Shown: positions 1 through 11,860, counted from the first letter of the stretch. The stretch: 64,000 nt of DNA from Scylla paramamosain (GCF_035594125.1 NC_087173.1:14945755-15009754), one strand, 5' to 3'. The notes: generated from the letters alone by a model not told the origin. Numbers and translations: made by a program.

Positions 1-978
1 TAAGAGTGTTATTCATGAGTTTCGGCATTTTGGTATCTAGGAAACTAGCTAGTTTCGCATGTAATTTGGGATTTTCGCAACAAAGAATGTGAAAAACACT
101 CAAGATACACACATTTTGTAAGGTAATTCTGTTTCTCAATTAAAAGTGTTATTCATGAGTTTCATAATTTTTGTATCTAAGAAACTTCTCTATGTACAGG
201 AGTTTTTCCGTTTTTTGCCTTTTGGTTCTTGTGGAACTATAAAACATTCATTATACACGTTTCTCAGAATGTCCTTTCGTTTTGCAATACTTTACATCCA
301 TTTTTGCATTTTTTTAGGTAACAAGCTCAAAAACATTCAAAATATACATTTTTCGTAATGTTATTCTATTTCTTCATATTGGTTGGTTTCCATCCTTTTT
401 AGCGTTTTTCTACGTAAAACACTGAAAAGACACGTTTTCAGTAATTTTGTTTTGGATTCACATATTGAGTGACTTCCATGTTATTATCGTTTTGGTGCCT
501 AAAATACTGAAAAACACTCAAAAGTAAGGTTTCTCGTAAATTCGTTTAATTTCCTCATGTAGGTGGCTTTGCATTCACTTAAGAGTTTGGTACATAACAT
601 TCCGAAAAAAAAGCTAAAATTAACTTTTTTGATAATATTTTTTATCCCATAATTGCCCAGAATTTTCCCAGAATTTTGGCATCTCGGTACCTATGAAGAT
701 GAATAACAAAAAAAAATTGTCGTTTTTTTATATATTTATTTATTTTTCTTTATAAAGAATGTTATTTGTGGGTTTTATTTTTTTTGTTTCTTAAGGAACT
801 TAAAAACACCCATAACAAACGTTTCTCGTAATGTCCTTTCGTTTCCCAAACGTAGGGTTCTTTCCATGTATTTTCGCGTTTTTATATGTAGCATGAGCAA
901 AATCACTCAAAATACATGTTTTTGGTAATGTTATTCTAATTCTCCATAAAGGGTGTTTTCCATTCGTTTTAGCGTTTC
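1..978 (+). repeat. Plus-oriented HOR array, partial copy of segment T
   Basis: About 0.9 HOR period of the ~97-bp satellite. It opens inside subunit D, jumps into subunit C at the ACTAGCTAG joint near 44-56, then runs D, half unit, E, F, G, H, I, J, K, A. The I/J landmark GGTACCTATGAAGATG is near 683. Idiosyncrasies show that it is the reverse complement of parts of 6290-7163 and 21740-22730: the D/C joint (shared with 22660-22685), the A subunit spelling CCATTCGTTTTAGCG, and the J tract with TATATATTTATTT. Near 976 the A subunit is fused to the middle of a D subunit (GCGTTT then CTGAATTTTGATATC), where the next segment begins. No coding sequence is supported; the 70-aa frame at 146-358 is read through D-F subunits. 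Confidence 0.88.
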
Positions 979-3900
979 TGAATTTTGATATCTTAGAAAC
1001 TTCTCCATACAGTCGAGTTTTTGCGTTTTTTGCCTTGTGATTCTGGTGAAACTATAAAACACTCATTATATACGCTTCTCGTTATGTCCTTTTTTTTTCC
1101 TTTTATAGAGTGCTTTGCATCCATTTTCGCGTTTTTTTTATGTAACAAGCTCAAAAACACACAAAATATACTTTTTTGGTAATGTTATTCTATTTATTTA
1201 TATTAGTTGGTTTGCATCTGTTTTAGCGTTTTTCTAGGTAAATCTTTTAAAAGACACGTTTCCAGTAATTTTGTTTTGGATTTCCATATAGAGTGACTTT
1301 CATATTATTGATTGTTTTGGTGCCTAACATGCTTTTTGGTGCCTTTTGCTTCCCAATATAGAGTGCTTTCCATCCAATTTCGCGTTTTTTGTAGGTAACA
1401 ATTTCAAAAACACAAAAAAAATATACCATTTTGGTAATGTTATTCTATTTTTTCATTTTGGTTGTTTTGCATCCATTTTAGTGTTTTCTACGTAAAACAC
1501 CGAAAAGACACGTTTTCAGTAATTTTGTTTTGGATTCTCATGTAGGTTGACTCCCTTGGGTTTTATCGTGTTGGTTCCTAACATGCTGAAAAACACTCAT
1601 AAGACAGTTTTCTGGCAAAGACGTTTAATTTCCACATATAGGTAGCTTTGCATGCACTTTAGTAGGGGTTTGGTACATAACAGTCCGAAAAAAAAAAGCT
1701 AAATTTAACTTTTTTGATAATGTCCTTATTTCATATAATTTCCTGAAATTTTCCCGAATTTTGGCACCTCGTTACCTGTGAAGATGAATAAGAATGAAAA
1801 AAAAATATTGTATTTTTTTTTCTCAATAAAGAGTGTAATTTGTGGCTTTTAGCTTTTTCGTACTTAATGAATTTAAAAGCACTCATAATACACGTTTCTC
1901 GTCATGTCCTTTCATTTCCCAAAAATGGGGTTCTTTGCATGTATTTAAGCGTTTTTATTGATAACATGATCAAAATCACTCAAAATACATGTTTTTGGTA
2001 ATGTTATTCTGTTTCACCATAAAGTGTATTTTGCATGCATTTTAGTGTTTTGGTATATAACGAGCTCAAATACACCTAAAGGCAAGTTCTTGTTAAAAAT
2101 TGGTTTAATTCCAATGTAATGTGATTGCCCTGCTTTTTAGTTCTTTATTGCCTAACACGCTCAAAAACACTCAAAAGACATTTTTCTGGTAATGTCATTT
2201 TTTTCCCACATAAAGCTGGTTTCGCATGTAATTTGGGGTTTTGGTAACTAAGGATGTGAAAAGCACTCAAAATACACGCATTAAGTTAGATGGTTCTGTT
2301 TCTCAATTAAGAGTGTTGTTCCAGACTTTCAGCATTTTGGAATGTAAGAAACTTCTCTATATACACAAATTTTTTGTCGTTTTTTGCCTTGTAGTTCTTG
2401 TGAAACTATAAAACACTCATTATACACGTTCCTCGTAATGTCCTTTTGCTTCCCAATATAGAGTGCTTTCCATCCATTTTCGTGTTTTTTGTAGGTAACA
2501 ATTTCAAAAATGCTCAAAATATACCTTTTTGGTAATGTTATTTCATTTCTTTATATTGGTTGGTTTGCATCCGTTTTAGCGTTTTTCTACGTAAAACACC
2601 GAAAAGACACGTTTTTAGTAATTTTGTTTTGGATTCCCATATAGATTGACTTCCATGTTATTTATCGTGTTGGTTCCTAACATGCTGAAAAACACTCATA
2701 AGACCGTTTTCTGGCAAAGACGTTGAATTTCCCCATATAGGTGGCTTTGCATGCACTTTAGGGGTTTGGTACATAGCAGTCCGATAAAAGCTAAATTTAA
2801 CTTTTTGGATAATGTTCATATTTCACATAATTTCCTGAATTTTGCCCGAATTTTGGCATGTCGGTACCTGTGAAGATGAATAAGAAAGAAAAAAAATATT
2901 GTATTTTTTTTTATTCATTTATTGTTTCTCAATAAAGAGTGTTATTTGTGGCTTTTAGCTTTTTGGTAATTAATGAACTTAAAAACACTCATAATACACG
3001 TTTCTCGTAATCTCCTTTCGTTTCCCAAAAATAGTGTTCTTTGCATGTGTTTGAGCGTTTTTATTGGTAACATGATCAAAAAACACTCAAAATACATGTT
3101 TTTGTTAATGTTATTCTGTTTCACCATAAAGAGTGTTTTCAATGCGTTTTAGTGTTTTGGTATATAAGCAGCTCAAAAACACTTAAAGGCAAGTTCTTTT
3201 TAAAAATTCGTTTTCCTCCAGTGTAATGTGATATCCCTCTTTTTTAGTGCTTTATTGCCTATCACGCTCAAAAACACCCAAAAGACACTTTTCTGGTAAA
3301 GTCATTTTTTTTTTTTATCCCACAAGTCTATTTTTGCATGCAATTTGGGGTTTTGGTAACTAAGAATGTGAAAAGCACTCAAAATACACGCATTTATTAA
3401 GGTTTTTCTGTTTCTCAATTAGGAGTGCTATACATGAGTTTTAGCATTTTTGTATCTAGGAAACCTTTCCATATACACGAGATTTTGCGTTTTTTGCCTT
3501 GTGGTTCTTTTGAACTATAAAACACTCATTATATACTTTTCTTGCAATGTCCTTTTTTTCCCAATATAGGGTGCTTTACATCAATTTTCGCGTATTTTTT
3601 TTTGTAGGTAACAAGCTGAAAAACACTCAAAATATATCTTTTTAGTAACGTTTTTCTATTTCTTGATATTGGTTGCTTTGCATCCGTTTTAGCGATTTTC
3701 TACGTAAAGCACTGAGAAGAAAAGTTTTCAGTAACTTTGTTTTGGATTCCTATATAGAGTGAGTTCCATATTATTTATCGTTTTGGTGCCTAACATGCTA
3801 AAAAAAACACTCTAAACACAGATTTCTGGTAAGGTCGTTTAATTTCCTCATATAGGAGGCTTTGCATGCACTTTAGGGTTTGGTACATAACAATCCGAAA

Positions 3901-4674
3901 AAAAAGCTGAAATTAACTTTTTTGATATTTTTTTTTATCATATGATTGCCCTGAATTTTCCCGGAATTTTTGCATCGTGGTACCTATGAATATGAATAAC
4001 AAAAGAAAAATCCTATTTTTTTATTTTTTTTATTTTTTATTTTCTAAATAAAGAGTGTTATTTGTGGGCTTTAGCTTTTTGGTACTTAAGGAACTTAAAA
4101 AACACTCATAATACACGTTTCTCGTAATGTCCTTTTGTTTCCCAAACATAATGTTCTTTCCATGTATTTAAGCGTTTTTATAGATAACATGATCAAAAAC
4201 ACTCATAATACTTGTTTTTGGTAATGTTATTCTGTTTCTCCATAAAGTTTGTTTTGCATGCGTTTTAGCGGTTTGGTATTTAAGCAGCTCAAAAACACTT
4301 AAAGGCAAGTTTTTGGTATAAATTGGTGTTATTCCAATGTAATATGATTGCCCTGTTTTTTAGTACTTTTCATTTTGCATACCAAAATTGCCTATAACGC
4401 CGAAAAACACTTAAAAGACACTTTTCTGGTAATGTCATTTTTTTCTCACATAAAGGTTATTTTGCATGCAATTTGGGGTTTTGGTAACTAAGAATTTGAA
4501 AAGCACTCAAAATACACGCATTTAGTAAGGTTTTTCTGTTTCTCAGTTAAGAGTGTTATTCATGAGTTTCAGCATTTTGGTATCTAGGAACCTTCTCCAT
4601 ATACACGTGTTTTTGTGTTTTTTGCCTTTTGGTTCTTTTGAACTATAAAAAAAAAACTCATTATACACATTTGA
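979..4674 (+). repeat. Plus-oriented HOR array, left arm of inverted repeat 1
   Basis: Three to four HOR copies in plus orientation, with I/J landmarks near 1765, 2857 and 3973, so successive periods are about 1.09 and 1.12 kb. A deletion joint near 1319-1360 fuses subunit G (GTGCCTAACATGC) to subunit E (TTTTGCTTCCCAATATAG). One B copy near 3210 has the diagnostic CGTTTTCCTCCA. Each oddity recurs in reverse complement at 11856-15500, so this block is one arm of a large inverted repeat. No gene is supported. Confidence 0.88.
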
Positions 4675-5022
4675 TAAAAACGTATATTTTGAATGTTTTC
4701 CAGCTTATTTCGTACCAATACGCAAAAAATTCATGCATTTCACCCTTTATATGGTAAAGAGACGACATTCCCAGAAAAAATGTTATTTCGGGGCTTTTCA
4801 GCGTTAGGTACCAAAACTCTAAAGAGCATGGAAGACACTCAATATAAAAATCAAAACAACATTATCAAAATGGTGTCTTTTGAGTGTTTTTGAGCTTCTT
4901 ACATTCCAAAATGCTAAAACGCGTGCACAATAGCCTTTATCGGGAGACATTACCATAAACGTATGATTTAAGCGTTTTCCAGCTTTTTAGAAACCAAAAC
5001 GCCTAAAAGGATGTGCTAATCA
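4675..5022 (-). repeat. Minus-oriented monomeric satellite, inner tip of left arm
   Basis: About three and a half monomers that do not follow the A-K order, joined to the plus HOR array at an orientation switch near 4665-4690. They read, in minus orientation, TTTTGAATGTTTTCCAGCTT, then TTTTGAGTGTTTTTGAGCTT, then AAGCGTTTTCCAGCTTTTTAG. The block is the reverse complement of 11510-11855: shared private spellings include CCAGCTTTTTAGAAACC, GCCTTTATCGGGAGACATTA and GAGACGACATTCCCAG. The 66-aa frame at 4693-4893 is simply a read through these monomers. Confidence 0.85.
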
Positions 5023-5167
5023 CGTGTTTCAATATTTTATTACCTAAGAAGCTCAAAAACACTTATAATATACGTTTTTGGTAATGTTGTTCTGTTTTTT
5101 ATATATGGTATTCTATATAGATAGATTGTTGTACCTAACATGAGGAAAAAACCCATTTGTTATAATT
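5023..5167 (+). repeat. Isolated plus-oriented divergent monomers
   Basis: A short plus-oriented piece (AAGAAGCTCAAAAACACTTATAATATACG, shown split: AAGAAGCTCAAAAACACTT then ATAATATACG) with a run of TATATA/TATAGATAGAT sequence. It sits between two minus blocks, so both edges are orientation switches. It matches the monomer consensus but none of the A-K subunit types well. Confidence 0.7.
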
Positions 5168-7164
5168 ATGCGCTAAAACTAATGCAAAACACACTTTATA
5201 TAGAAACAAAATAACATAACCAACAACAGGTATTTTCAGTGTTTTTTAATTATGTGATCTATAAAAAACGCTTAAATACATGCAAAGAACCTTATGTTTG
5301 GGAAAGGAAAGGATATTACGAGAAACGTGTATTATGAGTGTTTTCCAGTTCCTTAAGAACCATAAAGCTAAAACCCACAAGTAACACTCTTTATTCAGAA
5401 AAAAAAAAAATAAATAAATAGAAAAACAGGAATTTTTTTTTATTTTTTATTCATCTTCATAGGTACCGAGATGCCAAATTCTGGCAAAATTCATGGCAAT
5501 TATGTGATAAAAGATCATTATCAAAAAAGTTAATTTTAGCTTTTTCACGGACTGTTATTTACCAAACCCTAAAGTGCATGCAAAGCCACCTATATGAGGA
5601 AATTAAACGACTTTACCAGAAACCTGTCTTTTGAGTGATTTTCAGCTTGTTAGGCGTCAAAACGATAAATAATATGGAAGTCACTCTATATGAGAATCCA
5701 AAACAAAATACTGAAAACGTGTCTTTTCTGTGTTTTAGGTAGAAAAACGCTAAAACGGATGCAAACCAACAAATATGAAGAAATAGAATATTACCGAAAT
5801 GGTATATTTTGAGTGTTTTTAATCTTGTTACTTACAAAAAACGCGAAAAAGGATGCAAAGCACTATATATTGGGAAACAAAAGGACATTACGAGAAACGT
5901 GAATAATGAGTGTTTTATAGTTTCACAAGAACCACAAGGCAAAAAACGCAAAAACTCATGTGTATGGAGAAGTTTCTTAGTTACCAAAATGCTGGTACTC
6001 ATGAATAACACTCTTAATTGAGAAACATAACAACCTTACGAAATGCGTGTATTATGAGTGTTTTTCATATTCTTATTTACCAAAACCCAAAATTGCATGT
6101 AAAACTAGCTTTATGTTGGTAAGAAATGGCATTACCAGAAAAGTGACTTTGAGTGTTTTTGAGCGTGTTAGGCAATAAAGCACTAAAAAGAAGGACAATA
6201 ACATTACATGGGAATGAAACCAACTTTTACCAAGAGCTTGCCTTTAATTTTTTTTTGAGCTCCTTACATACCAAAACGCTAAAACGAATGGAAAACACCC
6301 TTTATGGAGAAGTAGAATAACATTACCAAAAACATGTATTTTGAGTGTTTTTGATCATGCTACCTATAAAATCGCGAAAATATATGCAAAAAACCCTATG
6401 TTTGGGAAACGAAAGGACATAAGGAGAAACGTGTATTAGGGGTGTTTTTAAGTTCCTTAAGAACCAAAAGACAAAAACCCACAAATAACACTCTTTATAA
6501 AGAAAAAATAAATAAATATATAAAAAAACGACAATTTTTTTTTGTTATTCATCTTCATAGGTACCGAGATGCCAAAATTCTGGGAAAATTCTGGGCAATT
6601 ATGGGATAAAAAATATCAAAAAAGTTAATTTTAGCTTTTTTTCGGAATGTTATGTACGAAACTCTTAAGTGAATGCAAAGCCACCTACATGAGGAAATTA
6701 AACGACTTCACGAGAAACCTTACTTTTGAGTGTTTTTCAGTGTTTTAGGCACCAAAACGATAATAACATGGAAGTCACTCAATATGGGAATCCAAAACAA
6801 AATTACTGAAAACGTGTCTTTTCAGTGTTTTACGTAGAAAAACGCTAAAAAAGGATGCAAACCAACCAATATGAAGAAATAGAATAACATTACGAAAAAT
6901 GTATATTTTGAATGTTTTTGAGCTTGTTACCTAAAAAAATGCAAAAATGGATGTAAAGTATTGCAAAACAAAAGGACATTCTGAGAAACGTGTATAATGA
7001 GTGTTTTATAGTTCCACAAGAACCAAAAGGCAAAAAACGGAAAAACTCCTGTACCTAGAGAAGTTTCTTAGATACAAAAATGATGGAATTCATGAAAAAC
7101 ACTTTTAATTGAGAAACAGAATTACCTTGCAAAATATGTGTATTTTGAGTGTTTTTCACATTCT
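5168..7164 (-). repeat. Minus-oriented HOR array, segment T copy
   Basis: About 1.8 HOR copies in minus orientation, with I/J landmarks near 5450 and 6547 (1.1 kb apart). It is a direct duplicate of 20594-22640. The copies share the odd start ATGCGCTAAAACTAATGC, the ACCAACAACAGG variant of subunit A, TTCCAGTTCCTTAAGAACC in J/K, TGTTGGTAAGAAAT in C and GGACATTCTGAGAAACG in E. The second half is also present inverted at 1-978. The frames at 5809-6021 and elsewhere recur wherever subunits E-F recur and show no sign of selection. Confidence 0.87.
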
Positions 7165-7568
7165 AACCTAGGCACCAAAACGATAAATAATAAGGAACTC
7201 ACTCTATGTGGGAATCAAAAAGAAAATTACTGAAAACCTGTCTTCTCAGTGTTTTACGTAGAAAAACGCTAAAACTGATGCAAACCAATCAATATCAGAA
7301 AAACAATACCAAAAATGTATATATTGAGTGTTTTTGAGCTTGTTACCTACAAAAAAAAAACGCAAAAATTGATACAAAGCACTCTATATTGGGAAACAAA
7401 GGGACATTGCGAGAAAAGTGTATAGTGAATGTTTTATAGTTGAAAAAAAAACACAAGGCAAAAAACGCAAAAACTCGTGTATATGGAGAAGTTTCCCAGA
7501 TACCAAAATGCTGCAACTCATGAATAACACTCGTAATTGAGAAACAGAACAACCTTACTGAATGCGTG
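7165..7568 (-). repeat. Partial D-H inverted cassette fused to the minus array
   Basis: Minus-oriented subunits G, F, E, half unit and D, ending at AATGCGTG and followed directly by a plus-oriented B subunit (TCAAAAACAC...GGCAAGTTCTTCG). That right joint is the same as at 48384/48385, 57465 and 62642, so this is the same inverted cassette as in the intact variants. Its left side, near 7164, is different: subunit D/C of the minus array (CACATTCTAAC) runs straight into the H/G boundary (CTAGGCACCAAAACG). The flanking B copy and most of H are missing. It therefore forms one side of the minus-to-plus switch. Confidence 0.8.
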
Positions 7569-8636
7569 TCAAAAACACAAAAAAAGGCAAGTTCTTCGTA
7601 AAAGTTGATTTTATTCCCATGTAATATGATTGCCCTGCTTTATTGCCTAACACGCTCAAAAACACTCATAGACACTTTTCTGGTAATGTCATTTTTTTCC
7701 CACATAAAGCTAGTTTCACATGGAATTTGGGGTTTTGGTAACTAAGAATGTAAAAAAACACTTAAAATACATGCATTTAGTAAGGTTGCTCTGTTTCTTG
7801 ATTAAGAGTGTTATTCATGAGTTTCAGCATTTTGGTATCTTAGAAACTTCTCCACACAGACGAATTTTTGCGTTTTTTGCCTTGTGATTCTGGTGAAACT
7901 ATAAAACACTCATTATACACGTTATGTCCTTTTTTTTTCCTAATATACAGTGCTTTGCATCCATTTTTGCGGTTTTCTTTTTATGTAACAAGCTCAAAAA
8001 CACACAAAATATACTTTTTCTGGTAATGTTATTCTATTTTTTCATATTGGCTGGTTTGCATCCGTTTTAGGATTTTTCTACGTAAATCTTTTAAAAGACA
8101 CGTTTTCAGTAATTTTATTTTGGATCTCCATATAGAGTGACTTTCATATTAGCTATCTTTTTGGTGCCTAACATGCGGAAAAACACTCAAAAGACAGGTT
8201 TCTTGTAAAGTCGTTAAATTTTCCCAAATAGGTGGCTTTGCATACACTTTATGGTTTTGTACATAACTCCGAAATAAAAGGTAAAATTAACTTTTTCGAT
8301 AATGTTCTTTTTTCCACATAATTTCCCTGAATTTTTGCAGAATTTTGGCATATTGGTACCTATGAACATCAATAACAAAAAAATAAAAATGTTTTTTTTG
8401 TTATTTATTTTTTTTTTCTCTATAAAGAGTGTTATTTGTAGGTTTTAACGTTTTGGTACTTAAGGAACTTGAAATCATTCATAATACACATTTCTCGTAA
8501 TGTCCTTTCGTTTCCCAAATATAGGGATCTTTTTATGTATTTAAGCGTTTTTTACAGGTAACATGATAAAAAAAAAACACTCAAAAACACTTACTTTTGT
8601 AAATGTTATTCTGCTTCTCCATAAAGGAGTGTATTT
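7569..8636 (+). repeat. Plus-oriented HOR array downstream of partial cassette
   Basis: One HOR period B to K then A, with an I/J landmark of the form GGTACCTATGAACATCAATAAC near 8350. The same GAACATCAATAAC spelling occurs at about 49168 and 63440, which also lie just after an inverted cassette, so these blocks are duplicates. Subunit G has the AAATCTTTTAAAAGACACG variant near 8085. The block ends where A breaks into monomeric sequence at ATTTTGACATTTTAG near 8637. Confidence 0.85.
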
Positions 8637-10245
8637 TGACATTTTAGTTCGTAAGAACCTAAAAAAAACACTCTAAAGAGACGTTTTAGTAGTTTTGTAT
8701 TCCCCTATAGGGTGATTTCGTCGCTTCTTACTGATTTAGTGCCGAACACGCTCAAAGAATAACAAAAGACAAGTTTCTAATGATTTCGTTTCATTTCTTC
8801 ATATAGGTTGCTTTACATGCATGTTGGCATTTTGGTAATTAACAATGTAAAAAATACACGTTTTTGGTAAGTTTGTTCTTTTTCTTCAGAGCACTATTGA
8901 AGCTTTTTACTGATTTGGTACTTAAGAGAGTAATAATAAAAAAAACATAACAAACGTTTCTCGTAATGTCCTTTCATTTCCATATGCAGGGTGTTTTGTT
9001 TGATGATAGACGATTTTGTACATAACAAGCTCAAAAACACTCAAAATACACGTTTTGGTTAAATGTATTCTGTTTCTCCATATAGGGTATTTTCATGCGT
9101 TTTTAGTGTCGTTTCATATATCTATATATGGGTCTTTGCATGCATTTTGGCTTTTTGGTAACTAACAATGTCATAACACTCAAAATGCACGTTTGTTTTT
9201 TGGCAATATTGTTCTTTTTCTCCATATAGAGCGTTATTCATGCGTTTTACCCTTTTGATACTAAGAAGGTCGAAAACACTCATAATACACGTTTCTCGTA
9301 ATGTCTTTTCATTTTTCCTATAGAGGGTATTTTCGATTAATTTAGGCGTTTTTTTACGTAACAATCTTATAAAACATTAAAAATTCTTGTTTTTGGTAAT
9401 GTTATTCTGTTTCTCCATAAAGGATGTTTTCTGTTTTTTTTTTTTATCGTTTTGTTACGTAGGACACTCAAAAGAAACGTTTTCCTTATGTTGTTTTGTA
9501 TTCCCATATCAGGTGATTTGTATGCTTTTTAGCATTTTTGTGCCTAACACGCTGAAGAACACATTTTAGACACGTTTCTGAAATCTCGTTTCCTTTCCTC
9601 AAATAGGGGGCTTTACATGCATTATGGCGTTTTCATTCATAACAATGTGATAACACTGAAAATATACGTTTTTGGTAATGATTTTTCATATAGAATGTTA
9701 TTCATGCATTTTAGCGACTTCGTACCTAATAAGTTAAAAAAAAAAAAAAAACACCAATAGTACACATTTTAGTAACGTCTTTTCATTTTCCTATTTAAGA
9801 TACTATATATGCATTTTGGCGTTTTTCTACTTAACTAACTCAAAAACACTCGAAATATTTGTTTATTTGATATCATTTCTCCGTTTTTTTTTCTTGCGAT
9901 TTAGCGTTTCGGTACGTAAGAAAGTAAAAAATAATGAAAACACACGTTTATGTTAAAGTTGTTTTGTTTTCCTTTATAGGGTGCTTTCCATGCTTTTTTA
10001 AATATTTGTTTTTGATAATATTATTTCTACATGTTTTTTTTTTTTTTTTCATGCCTTTTAGCGTTTCGGTAGGTAAGAAACTCAAAAACACTGAAAACAG
10101 ACGTTTTTGGTTAAGTTGTTTTATTTTCCTTTATAGGGTGCTTTCCATGCTTTTTAGCGTTTTGGTGCCTAGCACGCCAATAAACATTCAAAAGGCACTT
10201 TTCTGGAAATCGCGTTTCCTTTCGTCATTTAGGGTATAAAAACAT
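8637..10245 (+). repeat. Plus-oriented monomeric satellite island
   Basis: About 16 monomers of the same ~97-bp family that no longer follow the A-K order and are more diverged from each other. The conserved boxes still recur every ~100 bp (CTCAAAAACACTCAAAATACACG near 9030, GCGTTTCGGTAGGTAAGAAA near 10065). Poly-A and poly-T runs of 10-20 bp are frequent (9427, 9740, 10031). The first ~475 bp (to ~9112) is the reverse complement of 16432-16935. The 101-aa frame at 9934-10239 is a read-through of monomers, rich in F/L/V because of T runs, and shows no domain I recognise. Confidence 0.82.
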
Positions 10246-11509
10246 GTATTAGTAGTGTTTTCGAAAACGCCAAAGTGCATGGAAAGTAAGCTATACTGGA
10301 GAAACAAACAAAAACGTGTCTTTTGAGTGTTTTCAGCTTTTTACGTACCAAAACACTATAATGCATAGAAAAGAAACTTCATGGAGAAAGAGAATAATAT
10401 TGTCAAAAACGTTTCTTTTTAATGTTTTTAAGCGTACAAAACGCTAAAATGTGAGCAAAGAAACATTTATGGGAAACTTTAGCAAAAAATTCTTATTTCA
10501 GTGTCTTTTAACTTCTTAGGTACCATATTGCATGCAAAATGGTTAGGTTACCCCATATTGCATGCAAAGAACCCTATTTAAGGAAACGAAACGATATTAA
10601 CAGAAACGTGTATTAGGAGTGTTTTTATTTTTATTTTTTTTATGTACCAAAACGCTAAAACAAGTGAATATTACTCTATATGAGAGAGAGAAATAAAAAA
10701 AAAAAAAAACATTAACAAAACCAGTAGCAAAACCATCAGAAACTTGTCATTTAGGTGTTTTGAGTGTATTAGGCAGCAAAACGCTAAAAAAGCAAGGAAA
10801 ACACCCTATATGGGAAAACAAGATAACATTAACAAAATCGAGCGTTTTTGAGCTTTTTACAAAAAAAGTACCAAAACGATAAAAGGCGTCCAAAACAATA
10901 TTAGCAAAAACGTATGTTCTGAGATTTTTTTTAGCTTGTTAGGTAACAAAACTCCAAAATGTATGCAAATTACCTTATATAGGTAAAAGAAACGATATTA
11001 ACATAAAGGTGTATTATGTCTTTTTCAGCTTCATAGATACCAAAAGTCTAAAACACGTGAATAATACTATATTTGCAGAAAGAAAACAACATTACCAAAA
11101 GCGTAATTTATAAGTTTTTTTTTCCCATGATAGGTACCAAAACGCCTTAAAGCATAGTGAACACCATACATAAAAAAAAAAAAAAAAAACAGACCAACAT
11201 TACTAAAAACTTGTATGCTGAGTGTTTTTGAGCTTGTTAGATACAAAAACACCAAAGTGCATGCAAGAGAACCTGTATAGGAAAAGCAATTAATATTAAC
11301 AAAACTTGTCTTTTGAGTGTTTTTCAGTTTCTTACGTACTAAAACTCTAAAACGCATGAAAAACACCCTTTATGGAGAAAGAGAACAACATTACTATAAA
11401 CTCGTGTTTTAAGAGTTTTCCCGATCATTAGCTACCAAACGCCAAAATGCAGACAGCACACTATTTGATGTAAAGAAATTATATTACCGGAAACGTGTCA
11501 TTTAGGAAA
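10246..11509 (-). repeat. Minus-oriented monomeric satellite island
   Basis: About 12-13 minus-oriented monomers, outside the HOR order, each with TTTTGAGTGTTTTTGAGCTT-like and TACCAAAACGCTAAAA-like boxes. The switch from plus lies near 10246-10262, between GGGTATAAAAACATG and TATTAGTAGTGTTTTCG. Long homopolymers occur at 10705-10718 (A) and 11170-11190 (A). The block ends at the border of the right arm of inverted repeat 1 near 11509. No gene is supported; the 99-aa frame at 11067-11366 has no recognisable motif. Confidence 0.8.
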
Positions 11510-11855
11510 CATCCATTTAGGCGTTTTGGTTTCTAAAAAGCTGGAAAACGCTTAAATCATACGTTTTTAGTAATGTCTCCCGATAAAGGCTATTGTGCAC
11601 GCTTTTTATCATTTTGGAATGTAAGAAGCTCAAAAACACTCAAAAGATACCATTTTGATAATGTTGTTTTGATTTTTATATAGAGTGTCTTCCATGCTCT
11701 TTAGAGTTTTGGTGCCTAACGCTGAAAAGCCGCGAAATAACATTTTTTCTGGGAATGTCGTCTCTTTACCTTATAAAGGGTGAAATGAATGAATTTTTGC
11801 GTATTGGTACGAAATAAGCTGAAAAACATTCAAAATACACATTTTTGGCAAATGT
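11510..11855 (+). repeat. Plus-oriented monomeric satellite, inner tip of right arm
   Basis: Reverse complement of 4675-5022. The matching pieces in order are TTAGGCGTTTTGGTTTC, AAAAAGCTGGAAAACGC, TGTCTCCCGATAAAGGC, TGGGAATGTCGTCTC and GTATTGGTACGAAATAAGC. It ends in a short hairpin (11834-11860) exactly where the orientation flips to the long minus HOR array. Confidence 0.85.
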
Positions 11856-11860
11856 GTATT
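11834..11860. repeat. Hairpin at an orientation switch
   Basis: AATACACATTT, a five-base loop TTGGC, then AAATGTGTATT: a perfect 11-bp inverted repeat. Upstream the satellite reads plus (CATTCAAAATACACATTT) and downstream minus (AAATGTGTATTATGAG), so the hairpin is the fold-back joint itself. The matching joint at ~4661-4695 in the left arm has lost most of the symmetry. Confidence 0.85.

Noticed and set aside
5100..5160. TATA-box-like promoter (TATATATGGTATTCTATATAG)
   Set aside because: Such A/T motifs are expected by chance in this composition, and no gene or other promoter element lies nearby.
5809..6021. Recurring 60-80-aa frames of the MSVFELVTYKKRE type (for example 5809-6021, 20160-20390, 49696-49917)
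   Set aside because: They look like a conserved protein family but simply track the repeated E-F subunits. Frameshifts and stops differ between copies, and the satellite is equally conserved in non-coding subunits.
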